The position numbers and the translations under genes are program-made. This document shows positions 24,312 through 35,335 of a DNA stretch of 64,000 nucleotides, piece after piece. The notes under the pieces are model-generated. The model saw only the letters and a list, made by a program, of their open reading frames with translations, searched no databases and had not been told where the DNA came from. Position 1 is the first letter of the stretch, and every line of letters begins with the position of its first letter. The stretch lies in assembly GCA_036186865.1 (NCBI GenBank), contig AP025067.1, positions 20,575,419 to 20,639,418 of the forward strand, written 5' to 3'. Origin of the DNA: Eustoma russellianum (taxonomy: Eukaryota > Streptophyta > Magnoliopsida > Gentianales > Gentianaceae).

Positions 24312-25662
24312 GTTATAAAACAAGAGAACTTTAATTTATTTCATCTTATGGTCTAGAAATTTACCTGTTGAATGACTAAAAATTTTTGTATAGCTTTCCA
24401 TGTCCCACAATCAAAAGATCCCGTCAGAAATGAATCACCAAAAGCAACTTCTTCTGAAACAACTCTGACATCACTAAATCTCGTATGTCGGAAAACGTTC
24501 AAGACCTGTATGACATTCTATGGCCCTTTATACCAACAAATATGAAATTGCTCGTGTACTTAGCAATATGTAGAACAAATGCATTAAAAAAATAATAAAA
24601 CTATACCATTGTAGGCTCTTGGAGGTAGACAACAAAAATCAAAAGATAAACAAAAACTAAACCAAGCAATCGAAAGAGTAAAGCAAAACACAGAACACAT
24701 GCAATTTTATATTCACATATCAGAACTTCAGTTTGGATAATATGGAGCTGATGATACCCTTCATTTTTAAGATTTAATCTTCAGGTAAGCTAATGCAAGG
24801 AAAATTTTTCATCTTTTTGTTACAACATTTGGCAATTTCATTTTAGTTAGAATAGAAGCAGTTTCATTTTAGTTAGAATAAATATCTCCCTATTGTTACT
24901 TCCGATTCTTTTAGGCAGCTTACATTGAAATACAAGATATCAATCACCAGAACTTTTTATCAAAATTATTGATTCTTTTTTTGTTTTTGTTTTCTTTTGT
25001 AACTACTTTTTATCAATATTCCAAGTCTAATTACAGTATAGAAGGGTTCTCTCTCATGAGCTCTCAGGTTTTAAGTTTCTTAACTCAAACAATTATCTTC
25101 TTTTTTCGCAAAATAACCGACTGATTGAATTAAAACAAGATAACTATGACGTAGAGAGACAACAACCTTACTAAAAAAACACAAAACCAAAGAAACTTGG
25201 TGGAGTATGGTAACTAACTCAAAAGGGTAATGGTACTACACATTATTCCTGCACGAGACAAAACAAACTAAATAAGAAGCCAAAACAACCATTCTTAAAC
25301 CAGGACAAGAGATATTAGGACACGTACCTTGACATTGCCCAACAATGGACTAAGACCGTCATCATCCTGTAGTTCAAACACGAAGCCTACATATCTTAGT
25401 ACAAAAACTTTTAGAGTGACTCACAAAAGAAGGCGGAAACAAAAGTTCAATCAAACAAATACTAGATGCCATTACAGAAATGTGCGAAATGACATAGTTC
25501 AACCAGAAAAGGAAGGGGCTATCAAAAACTATATGAAATGTAGAGTCATAAAACATGAAACAAAAGAAGATTGGAGAAAAACAGCTAGTTTAGATGACGC
25601 ATATTGAACTATCTTCATGTAGCATCGCCAACAGAATGACATTCTTTTCAGGATTAGGTTCA
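24312..25662. repeat. Array unit 6, truncated
   Basis: The unit stops inside its 86-nt block (GGATTAGGTTCA), where the minus-strand gag-pol fragment D begins. A CAGGATTA octamer occurs on both sides of the junction, suggesting templated filler or microhomology-based joining. Confidence 0.8.
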
Positions 25663-28661
25663 GGATTAAAGCCATAAACAACTTCAAAAGGAGAATGCAA
25701 TGTTCCACTATGAACAACTCTATTGTATGCAAACTCAATATAAGCTAAGCAGTCTTCCCAATTCTTTAAGTTCTTTTGAATGACAACACGTAACAGTTGA
25801 GACAAAGTTCTATTAACAACTTCAGTTTGACCATCGGTTTGTGGGTGAGCAGTTGTAGAAAATAACAAATTAGTACCAAGTCTATTCCACAAAACACGCC
25901 AGAAATGACTTAGAAACTTTGTATCTCTATCACTAACAATTGTACGTGGCATGCCATGCAATCTAACAATCTCTTTAAAGAAAATATCAGCAATATGAAT
26001 AGCATCAACTTTCTTACATGCAATGAAATGTGCCATTTTGGAAAATCTATCAACAACAACAAAGATGCTATCTTTACCAGTTTTGGATCGAGGCAATCCC
26101 AATACAAAGTCCATAGAAAGATCAGTCCAAGGTGAGCTTGGAACAGATAAGGGAGTGTACAATCCATGTGGTTGTGTTCTAGATTTTGCTTGTTTGCAAG
26201 TAATACATTGGTCACATACCTTATCAACATGTGCTCTCATATGCGGCCAGAAGAAATGCTCCTTAAGTGTTTCCAAAGTTTTTAACGAGCCAAAATGAAC
26301 CATTAAACCTCCTCCATGAGCTTCTTTTATCAACAACTCTCTTAATGAACACATTGGTACACATAACTTATGTTCTTTAAACAAATAACCATCATGCAAG
26401 TAATATTTAGCAAAAGGTGAATCAATGCATGCTTGATAGGTAGAACTAAAGTCATGATCAGAATGATACATCTCTTTGATAGACTCAAAACCAAACATGT
26501 TACATGAAAGAGTAGTAATCAAAGTATAGCGACGAGATAATGCATCAGCAACAACATTTTCTTTTCCTTGCTTATACTTGATCACATAAGGGAATTGTTC
26601 AATGAATTCAACCCATTTGGCATGTCTTTTGTTCAATTTTCCTTGATCTTTCAGATACTTAAGGCTTTCATGATCAGTATGAATCACAAATTCCTTAGGT
26701 TGCAGATAATATTGCCAAGTTTGTAAAGAACGGACAAGGGCATACAATTCTTTATCATAGGTTGAATAATTTATGGAAGCTCCTTTCAATTTCTCACTAA
26801 AGTAGGCAACAGGTTTGTTACCTTGATGCAATACAGCTCCAATGCCAACTCCACTGGCATCACATTCAACTTCAAACATTTCATCAAAGTTGGGCAATCT
26901 CAGGATAGGTGCAGAAGTTAGACGTTTCTTAAGTTCCTCAAAGGCTTGTTGTTGTGATTCTCCCCATTCAAAACTTACATCTTTCTTGACTAACTCATTC
27001 AAGGGTGCAGCTATGGTAGAGAAATCCTTCACAAAACGTCTATAGAAGCTAGCTAGCTAATCCATGAAAACTCCTAACATCTCCAGCAGACTTAGGGGTT
27101 GGCCACTCAGTTATGGATTTAACTTTCTCTTGGTCCATTTCAATTCCTTCAGCACTAATCACAAATCCTAAGAATGTAACCTTCTCCAGACAGAAAGAAC
27201 ACTTCTTGAAATTAGCATACAACTTTTCTTTCTGTAGGGTGACAAAAACAGCTCTAAGATGGATCAGATGTTCACTTAGGGTTTTGGAGTAGATAAGAAT
27301 GTCATCAAAGTAAACTACTACAAATTTCCCTATGAATTTCCTTAAGACCTCATTCATTAACCTCATGAAAGTACTAGGGGCGTTGGTTAAACCAAAGGGC
27401 ATAACTAACCATTCGTACAATCCAAATTTAGTCTTAAAGGCAGTTTTCCATTCATCACCTTCCCTAATTCTCACTTGGAAATAACCTTGTTTAAGATCTA
27501 CTTTGCTAAAGAATCTAGACCAATGCAACATATCCAACATGTCATTCAACCTAGGGATAGGGTATCTATACTTCACATTGATCTTATTGATGGCTCTACA
27601 ATCAGTACACATTCTCCAAGTTCCATCTTTCTTAGGGACAATGATAACAGGAACAGCACAAGGACTCATACTCTCTTTTACTTTACCTTGGGTCAATAAT
27701 TCCTCAACTTGTTTTTGGATTTCCTTAGTTTCCTCTGGATTGGCTCTATAGGCAGGTCTGTTTGGTAGAACAGCTCCTGGAATGAAATCTATTTGATGCT
27801 CAATGCCTCTTAGAGGTGGTAACCTGGGGGATCTCCTTCAGGAAACAAGCTAGAAAATTCTTGAAGTAAAGATGCAACTTCACTTGGTAAAGTAGATGGT
27901 ATTTCAGATGAAGAGAACAGAGTTTCTTTGTAAAGCAAGATATAAACAGTTTTGTTTGAATTGATAGCATGGAATACCTCGCTTTGAGATGCAAAGAATG
28001 CACTTTTCTTTAGAGATGGTTCGGTAGAAACTTTGATTTCTTTCGGTTCAATTTTAAGATGAGAAGTTTTCAGTTGGTTTTCTTTGATGAAAATCCTTTC
28101 CAGTTCCTTTTCTTTTGGATCATTATGGCTTTTTAACATTCGTTGTTGATCCTCAAAGACTTTGTGTGGGGGCAAGGCATTTAATTTGAACAGTTTGTTG
28201 TTATGCCTAAAGGAATATCTATTCAGGTAACCATCATATGTAACCTTGTTGTCAAATTGCCACGGTCTACCTAATAAGATATGACTCGATTGCATAGGGG
28301 CTACATCACATAACACCTCAGCAGAATATCCACCAATTGATAAAGGAACTAGGACTTGCTTTGTTACTTTAACTTCACCACACTCATTAAGCCACGTAAG
28401 TCTATAAGGACGGGGGTGATTAATTAAAGGTAACTCAAGTTTCCTAACAAGTTCAAAACTTGCAACATTGGTACATGAACCGGAGTCAATGATTAAAGTG
28501 CAGACTTTCTTTTTAACCATACAGTGAATGTGAAATATGTTCTCTCTTTGTATTTCAGGTTCTTCAGTTTTAATTTGGGCACTTAGAGCTCGACGGACAA
28601 CTAAGAACTCTTTTGTTTCACACTCATCAATCTCTCCACTAAGCTCTTCTTCTTCCTCACA
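25663..28661 (-). pseudogene. Decayed gypsy gag-pol fragment D (same family as A)
   Basis: Read on the minus strand from 28661, it holds the gag C-terminus, protease (DSG near 28486), RT (YFDD at 27301-27312), RNase H and integrase as far as VYGFNP. It has lost the gag N-terminus, the integrase end and both LTRs. There are two frameshifts: a 1-nt loss near 27822, just after EGDPPG, and a 4-bp CTAG duplication near 27050-27058, after RSFHGLAS. At 28662 it meets the end of an LTR and at 25662 array unit 6. Protein similarity to A is very high over the shared part. Confidence 0.92.
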
Positions 28662-30098
28662 TGATGAGCCAAACGAAGGCTAAAACATTCCAAGGACTTT
28701 GTCTCCTACTCCAAACTGATTTGAACCACAGCTATGGCAAAGAACATCACAATGACACCCCTTGAACTGTAACCGTTTGTTCTTGGCTCAATTTATGCCA
28801 ACACCTCTTCCTCTTTGGCATTCCAACACATCTAAAACCTCATTGAGACCCTAAGATGCTGTAAACCAAAAATGAAGTAAAATACTAACAAGTTCTAGGC
28901 TATGAACTTGAAGAAAACCGTAAGTGGTCTTAAACTTCAACTAGACAAGTTGAGAACTCCTTAAAGGAAATTTCGGATTGAAATGTATTTGAATTGTGTT
29001 TTTAAATTGTGTTTTTGTACATTCAGGTTCCTACCTATTTATAGCAAACGAAAATGATAAAGAGTACAAGTTTTAATGTACAAAGTACAAGACTAAAATG
29101 ACTTGCTTGCTTGAACTTGTTTGAGCAACTTTCGGTTCCAAGAAGTGCTGAATGGTTTTGCCGTGTATTCCTTACTATTTTCAGCCTTCTTTTCTTGATC
29201 AATTTGATTGGATAATTCATTGAGCAGCTTGCTTAGATTTTGGCCTTGATTGGTTGAGAGTGTGGCTTTGAATTTTCAAAGGACTTAAGCTACAAACCAG
29301 CCGATTTCTTCATGGTTGTGATTGGATCAAATTTTGTGCAGCTTGTATTCTTGTCTTCAACTTGAATGTGATTGGTTTGAACATTTGCAAGACTCCCTCC
29401 TATTGGTTATAGCTTTGAGCAGCTTGTCTCTCCATTCTTAACGTGAAGAACAATCTTTGAATTTGACATGAGTGCTTGTCACCACTTTGCTTGTAAGCTA
29501 CTTGGTTATCACCTACTTGCTTGGACAAAAATTCAGATTCTAATTGTATTTTCAAGCTAAGTACGTGTACCTGAAAGACAAGGCAATAATACAACACAAA
29601 CTATCCTAAAACAAGGTTAATCAACCAACAATATTAAAAAGAACAACTAAAGATATGTACAACATGTTTTTGATACAACTAGATCAAAGCTTGTATCATA
29701 TAAACCCAATGGACATCATCTTTGCTTGGTTCATCCTCTTCATGCCTGTAAAGAAATGATTCAACACAAAGTAACAACTTCTTAGACATACTCCTTGTTA
29801 TGGGACCTACTCGGGGCAGTGAGGTGTCATCATCAGTGTTTGTATCCACAAGGTTAGGCTGTAGCTCATCATTTTCAATGTAAAGCTCTCTTTGACCTAT
29901 CTTCAAAGACACCAAGCAACAAACACAAGATACACAACATATATGACATGTCCTAAGGGTTAGTTAAGACTATAAGACATAAGAAGTAGCACTAGTGTGT
30001 GCGGAGTTAACAGTGATATGCCATGTCTTACAGAACTAACATGTGACAATAAATGATACATGAAAATATGTTGCGTTGACCCCATCGTGGGCTCATCA
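28662..30098 (-). repeat. LTR of element E, with a 227-bp 5' extension
   Basis: Read on the minus strand it starts TGATGAGCCC (30098) and ends GGCTCATCA (28662), 1437 bp. After 227 bp it contains a second start-like TGATGAGCTACAGCC (29871), which is where A's LTR begins. The remains of the pol C-terminus (GPITRSM and an ESFLYRHEEDEP tail, about 29679-29850) follow. TATAAATA lies at 29036-29043. It is inserted in, or fused to, the gag of D. Confidence 0.88.
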
Positions 30099-30438
30099 TT
30101 CCCTCCCTCTTGAAAATGATTCGTCCTCGAATCTCAACATGGATAGAATAAGGGATAGGGGTTTAGGATGTACACGTATGCTCAACTACACCATAACCAA
30201 ATAGGAACATGATAATACAAATGGTGAAGGTGAAATACCTTGGTGCATCCTTATCTTTGAAGAAAGAATAAGGTGTGTACACGCTTTCTAAAATGTTTAG
30301 GATGTATTAACAATATGATAACAAAAATTTTAGAACACATACATCCTAACAGATAAAACAACATCCAAAAAGCATATTGCAACATGTTAACACTAAATGT
30401 ACAAATCTTACAGACATGTGCAATATTTAGACAAGATG
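30099..30438 (-). other. 3' internal end of element E
   Basis: This matches C 34997-35335 in inverse orientation, including the stem-loop (30118-30133) and the polypurine tract (about 30099-30112), so E is a second copy of the non-autonomous family. It is cut by C's 5' LTR at 30439. It has no coding content. Confidence 0.88.
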
Positions 30439-31918
30439 TGATGAGCCCACGATGGGGTCAACGCAACATATTTTCATGTATCATTTATTGTCACATGTTA
30501 GTTCTGTAAGACATGGCATATCACTGTTAACTCCGCACACACTAGTGCTACTTCTTATGTCTTATAGTTTTAACTAACCCTTAGGACATGTCATATATGT
30601 TGTGTATCTTGTGTTTGTTGCTTGGTGTCTTTGAAGATAGGTCAAAGAGAGCTTTACATTGAAGAAGCATGAACACCGATCGATCCATGTCCCATCTGAT
30701 CGGATGATATCATTGTTACATTGTGTTGAATCATTTCTTTACAGCATGAAGAGGATGAACCAAGCAGAGATGATGTCCATTGGGTTTATATGATACAAGC
30801 TTTGATCTAGTTGTATCAAAAACATGTTGTACATATCTTTAGTTGTTCTTTTTAATATTGTTGGTTGGTTAACCATGTTTTAGGATAGTTTGTGTTGTAT
30901 TATTGCCTTGTCTTTCAGGTACACGTTCATAGCTTGGAAATGCAATTAGAATCTGAATTTTTTGTCCAAGCAAAGAGGTGTTATGCAAGTAGCTTACAAG
31001 CAAGGTGGTGACAAGCACTCATGTCAAAATCAGATTTGTTCTTCACGTTAAGAATGGATGAAACAAGCTGCTCACATCATTAGCCAATAGGAAGGAGTCT
31101 TGCAAATATACAAACCAATCAAAAACAAGTGAAGGAAAGCAAGCAAGCTGCACAACAAAAGATCCAATCAAAAACCATGAGGAATTCGGCTGGTTGAAGG
31201 CATAATTGAGTTGAATATTCAAAGCCTCAAATACAACCAATCAAAGGCATTTCTAAGCAAGCTGCTCAATACATTATCCAATCAAAACTTTGGCTGAAAA
31301 TCAAGCATGGAAGAAACGTTAAATCCTTTGAAAATTCAAAGCCAACTTGCAACCAATCAAAAGGCCATTCCAAAGCAAGCTGCTCCATGTATTAACCAAT
31401 CAAATTGATCAAGAAAAAGGCTGGAAAACAGGATGGAGAGCACGGCAAAGCAACCAGAATTCTTGGAACAAAAGTTGTTCAAAAAGCAAGCATGTCATTT
31501 AGTCTTGTACTTTGTACTTTAAACCTTGTACTCTTGTAATTTTCGTTTTGTATAAATAGCATAGGAATCAGATTGTAAAAACAATTCAAACATATTTCAA
31601 TCAAAATTTCCTTTAAGGAATTCTCAACTTTTCTAGTTGAAGTTAAAACCACTTAACGGTTTCTTTCAAGTTCATAGCCTAGAACTTGTTAGTATTTTAC
31701 TTCATTTTTGGTTTACAGCATCTTAGGGTCTCAATGAGGTTTTAGATGTGTTGGAATACCAAAGAGGAAGAGGTGTTGGTATAAATTGAGCCAAGAACAA
31801 ACGGTTACAGTTCAAGGGGTGTCATTGTGATGTTCTTTGCCATAGCTGAGGTTCAAATCAGTTTGGAGTAGAAGACAAAGTCCTTGGAACGTTTATCTAG
31901 CCTTCGTTTGGCTCATCA
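30439..31918 (+). repeat. 5' LTR of C
   Basis: 1480 bp, TGATGAGCCC to GGCTCATCA. U3 has seven CCAAT motifs between 31084 and 31400 and three CAAGCTGC motifs about 115 bp apart (31143, 31257, 31376). TATAAATAG is at 31551-31559. A fossil of the pol C-terminus (about 30720-30809) remains although C has no pol. Confidence 0.93.
31551..31559 (+). promoter_or_regulatory. TATA box of the C LTR promoter
   Basis: TATAAATAG lies downstream of the CCAAT cluster, the expected layout of a U3 promoter. Transcription would start about 30 bp later. The copy in the 3' LTR also has TATAAATAG. Confidence 0.7.
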
Positions 31919-31920
31919 AT

Positions 31921-31932
31921 TGGTATCAGAGC
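31921..31932 (+). promoter_or_regulatory. Primer-binding site, initiator tRNA-Met (C)
   Basis: TGGTATCAGAGC lies 2 nt after the 5' LTR; unmutated. Confidence 0.94.
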
Positions 31933-33888
31933 GTTGGTTAGTCTTCTATTCATGTTTATGTTGTTTAAACTTGCATATGATTGATGCTGCCCAAAACCGT
32001 TTAGTAAGCTGTTTTGTTGTCCATCTAGAATCTGTTTATTTAGATAGTTAGTTCATGTTTTAAAGTGTTTATTAGTTGGTTTACAATAGTTTGGTAAGTT
32101 AGTTTTAAGTAGCAAAACCGAAAATACCACAAAAAAAACTTAGACTAGACTTAAGTGTGTTAGAATCTGTTTGTGTAATCTAGTTAAAATGCGTGTGTAA
32201 TCTGATTGTTCTTGTTCAATCTAGCTTAGATAATGTTCATTAGACCCTAATCTAGAAGTTTAAATGGTAGTTTAGATAAGTCCTTAAAACAGAAAACTTG
32301 AACACAAAAATAGATTAGTTGATAGTTTAGTTCGTAATCAAGTTGTTAAATTTTGATTTTTAGTAGTTGTGTGCAATCTGTTTAAAACGTTTTAGTTGCT
32401 GCCTTATTTAGCTTAGTTAGACTAGTTTACAACATAGTTTAAAGGTTTAGTTGGTTGTTTAGTTTAGAACAAGAAATCCGAAAACTAAAGAACAAAACAA
32501 GTAGTTTTAGTTAACTATGTATGCTGCCTAGTTTCTAGTTGATATACGTGTGTTAAGTAGACTTGCATCTAGGATCATCTAGTTTAGAAACTAATTGCAT
32601 CATACAAACGAAAACCAACACAAAAACAAGTAGAATAGATAATTTAAAAACAAAACAAAACAAGTTAGTTAGTTTGCATCAAAACTGATTTCCATTAGTG
32701 TTATAGTAATCAGCCCTTATAAATTGCATTTAGAAACAACTAAGTTGCATTTAGCAATCTTAAGATTAGTTAGATCATTTGCATCAAAAACAGAAAATTG
32801 CCAAAACCCTGTGTTTAGAACAAGTTTTTAAAGCTCATTTGAAATCTTTGAATGCTATTTGTTTGAACTTGTTGAATTTGATTTCACCACCCCCGTTACA
32901 CCTTAAGTCATTGTTTGGTACAAACTTGATTGAATCTTTTAATTGAAACATTATTGACTTGAGATTTGTTAAAAGTGAAGTAAATTTGTAAGAAACAAGA
33001 TTTGATTTCAAATTTTAACGTTGGCTTTACGTTTATCTTTACTTGGGATTGATTCAATTGTTTAAAGACTTTATTGGACTTAAGTTCTTACTTAGGATCA
33101 CTTTGTCTATATTTATCCCTACACTGTTAAATTGCCGACCCTGTTATCATCTTGTTGTCTTTACACTTCTTCAACTTGCATTGAACTTTCATCTATATTT
33201 GGTTGTTAAAATTGTGAAACAGTTTTCATATCATTAGTGTTCTTCCGTGTTGTTCAAAGAACGTTTCACAAAAGCCACACCAAAACCTGTGCAAGTAAAA
33301 CCAAAAAGAAAAAGAAGCCGTGAGCAATGTCTCATAAAGGCAAGTGAGCAGTAGACTCACAAAACAGACAAAGCCAATCCAAAGGAAAATAATTAGGCTT
33401 GTTTGTGAAAGAAACTGAGAGAAAAGTCATTTTTAACGTCAAAAAGCAAGAGACAAGACGTATGAGTGATTTGCACAAGAAGTGAGATATAGCCATCCAA
33501 AGTTCACAAAAGGTGAATTGTGCAAAACCCAAAACAAATACCTACACCAAAAGTGTTGACTGTTGTAAAAGGTTCCTCGAACAAACCCTTGTTGAACACT
33601 TGTGTGTATGTACTGTCTTTCACTTTATTTACAATTGAATGTGCATTAAAGTTTAAAGTAAGTTAAAGGATTGTTCTGTACAAACCCTTAGCTTTCTTTG
33701 ATTCAGCCAAAAACATCACTTGACTTATATTTTTCTTTGAATCTTAGATAGTCCAAGATTGTTTATTCAATTGTCAATTTGAAGTAGAAATTTACGTTTT
33801 GTTAAAGTTATAGTTTGATCTTACTTGCTTGTATTTCGACTTATTTATCTCATTGTTTTACCATCTTGGTTGATTGTTTTGATTAAAC
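31933..33888 (+). other. Untranslated leader of C
   Basis: Almost 2 kb, homologous to the A2 leader for most of its length and to the inverted E leader (36764-37844). No ORF is convincing. Confidence 0.8.
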
Positions 33889-34290
33889 ATGATTCTAAAA
33901 ACCATTTGGGGAGTTGAATGCCATAGGAGAGACTATGATGAACTGGAAAAACGTATGAACTCCTTTGGTCGTACGAATGGTTTATGGGTTGGATATTGGG
34001 AATGTAAAACTCCTAGATATCAAACTCTTTCTCAGTGCAATAAAGACGTTAGTGCATATTACAATGAAATGCTTGATGATTTGTACTATGCTTATGTTGA
34101 AGAACATGAGGAATTAAGCATGATTAGGTTCTTTGCTGGATTATATAAAGAGATCGCTGATTGCATGTTGTCTGAAAAATTCTCATCACTTTATGACACG
34201 TATAAAAAGGCAAAGATTGTTCAACCAAACCTAATCCCATGGCAAGTTAATCAAAACTATGGGTATGAACTGAACTCTTGTGATTCTTAA
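33889..34290 (+). CDS. Diverged Gag remnant of C
   Basis: The 133-codon frame starts at an ATG just after the leader, preceded by an in-frame TGA. It aligns with the capsid-like part of B Gag: B reads WDEMKYEMRKKF, LTQGNKSVDEYFKEL and EATMARFLGGLNKEI, and C reads YDELEKRM, LSQCNKDVSAYYNEM and EELSMIRFFAGLYKEI. Spacing is kept while identity is low, so this is old divergence with the frame preserved. The Gag N-terminus, CCHC knuckle and protease are absent. A TAA at 34288-34290 ends it, but the same frame is open beyond (see 34291-35007). It could be a dominant or packaging-type Gag variant; that is inference. Confidence 0.8.
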   Translation: MILKTIWGVECHRRDYDELEKRMNSFGRTNGLWVGYWECKTPRYQTLSQCNKDVSAYYNEMLDDLYYAYVEEHEELSMIRFFAGLYKEIADCMLSEKFSSLYDTYKKAKIVQPNLIPWQVNQNYGYELNSCDS

Positions 34291-35007
34291 AATGACAAAC
34301 CAAATCCAGTTAAGTTAAGCAATTTGAGTCAGCCTATGGATAATATTGAAAATGCATTGCTTCAACTTAGAGACATGGTGCAAGTATTGATAGAATCTGA
34401 AAAGAACAAAGACTTGCAATCTGACATTTCTGTGAATGATGGTTTGTATGAAATTAGCCCCAACATGCCTGAAACTGGAACTCATTTATCTGAATTGCAT
34501 GTTCAACCTTGTGTACTGTCTGAAGAAGACCCTTCACTTGAATCTGTTGGTGATTTCCAAAGTGTTAGTCGTTTGCTTATAGATGATGTTAATTGTGATA
34601 ACACTTTGTCGGAAAATGATTTACATTGTGACATGCATATAAATGAAATCCCTGTGCATGATCTGCATTCTGCTGAGATGCTTGTTTCTGGGTTACAATC
34701 TGAATTACATCCTGTACATTTCATTGATGACATTGATGTAAGTAATTCTGTTGAGAATGGCATTGACAAACTAGATTCTTATGATTTGATGTTAGCTAAA
34801 CTAGATTGTCTACTTGATGTAGAGCTTGATCATGATGTCATTATTGAAATAGATTCAGCTACAAATGAACATAAATCCTTGGATGAACTAGTTAATGAAT
34901 TGAATGACATATTTAGTATAGATGAAGATTCTATTTCTGAAATATCATTTCATCTCATCTTGTTGAATATCTGCCTGTTGTCATCTCAATTGATACATCT
35001 TGTCTAA
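34291..35007 (+). CDS. Acidic ORF of C, in frame with the Gag remnant
   Basis: The frame of the Gag remnant continues after one TAA without another stop to 35007, and the first ATG is at 34336 (MDNIENALLQLRDMVQ). The product is about 224 residues and strikingly rich in Asp and Glu, with few Lys or Arg after residue 30. Repeated short patterns such as DVNCDNTLSENDLHCDMHIN occur. The N-terminal LxxL-like helix could be a coiled coil. I recognise no domain. It may derive from the acidic linker between Gag and protease of autonomous elements, or be captured DNA. Whether the TAA is read through or is a mutation cannot be told from one copy. Confidence 0.65.
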   Translation, partial: NDKPNPVKLSNLSQPMDNIENALLQLRDMVQVLIESEKNKDLQSDISVNDGLYEISPNMPETGTHLSELHVQPCVLSEEDPSLESVGDFQSVSRLLIDDVNCDNTLSENDLHCDMHINEIPVHDLHSAEMLVSGLQSELHPVHFIDDIDVSNSVENGIDKLDSYDLMLAKLDCLLDVELDHDVIIEIDSATNEHKSLDELVNELNDIFSIDEDSISEISFHLILLNICLLSSQLIHLV

Positions 35008-35335
35008 ATATTGCACATGTCTGTAAGATTTGTACATTTAGTGTTAACATGTTGCAATATGCTTTTTGGATGTTGTTTTATCTGTTAGGATGTATGTGTT
35101 CTAAAATTTTTGTTATCATATTGTTAATACATCCTAAACATTTTAGAAAGCGTGTACACACCTTATTCTTTCTTCAAAGATAAGGATGCACCAAGGTATT
35201 TCACCTTCACCATTTGTATTATCATGTTCCTATTTGGTTATGGTGTAGTTGAGCATACGTGTACATCCTAAACCCCTATCCCTTATTCTATCCATGTTGA
35301 GATTCGAGGACGAATCATTCTCAAGAGGGAGGGAA
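35008..35335 (+). other. 3' non-coding end of C internal region, with stem-loop and polypurine tract
   Basis: No pol is present. The stem-loop GATTCG-AGGA-CGAATC is at 35301-35316 and a purine run at 35323-35335 abuts the 3' LTR. Also present, inverted, in E (30099-30438). Confidence 0.85.
35301..35316 (+). promoter_or_regulatory. Conserved stem-loop in non-coding context (C)
   Basis: Identical to the A copy and again 19 nt from the LTR, but here no protein reading frame covers it. This separates a possible cis role from coding constraint. Confidence 0.6.

Larger units (their letters stand above)
6799..25662. repeat. Tandem array of six ~1.5-1.65 kb units with exon-like segments
   Basis: Six head-to-tail units share the same order of landmarks: an ATAAAACAAAGGGAAC start, three minus-strand exon-like blocks, and a TAACGAGGTTAT end. 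The landmark beginning CTTGACATT...CC recurs near 7778, 9298, 19616, 21231, 23656 and 25332. Subtracting insertions gives unit lengths of about 1636, 1520, 1629, 1615, 1617 and at least 1351 bp. B splits unit 3 and a foldback element sits in unit 5. Splice-like borders on the minus strand suggest a duplicated gene fragment with introns. I do not recognise the parent gene. Confidence 0.85.
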
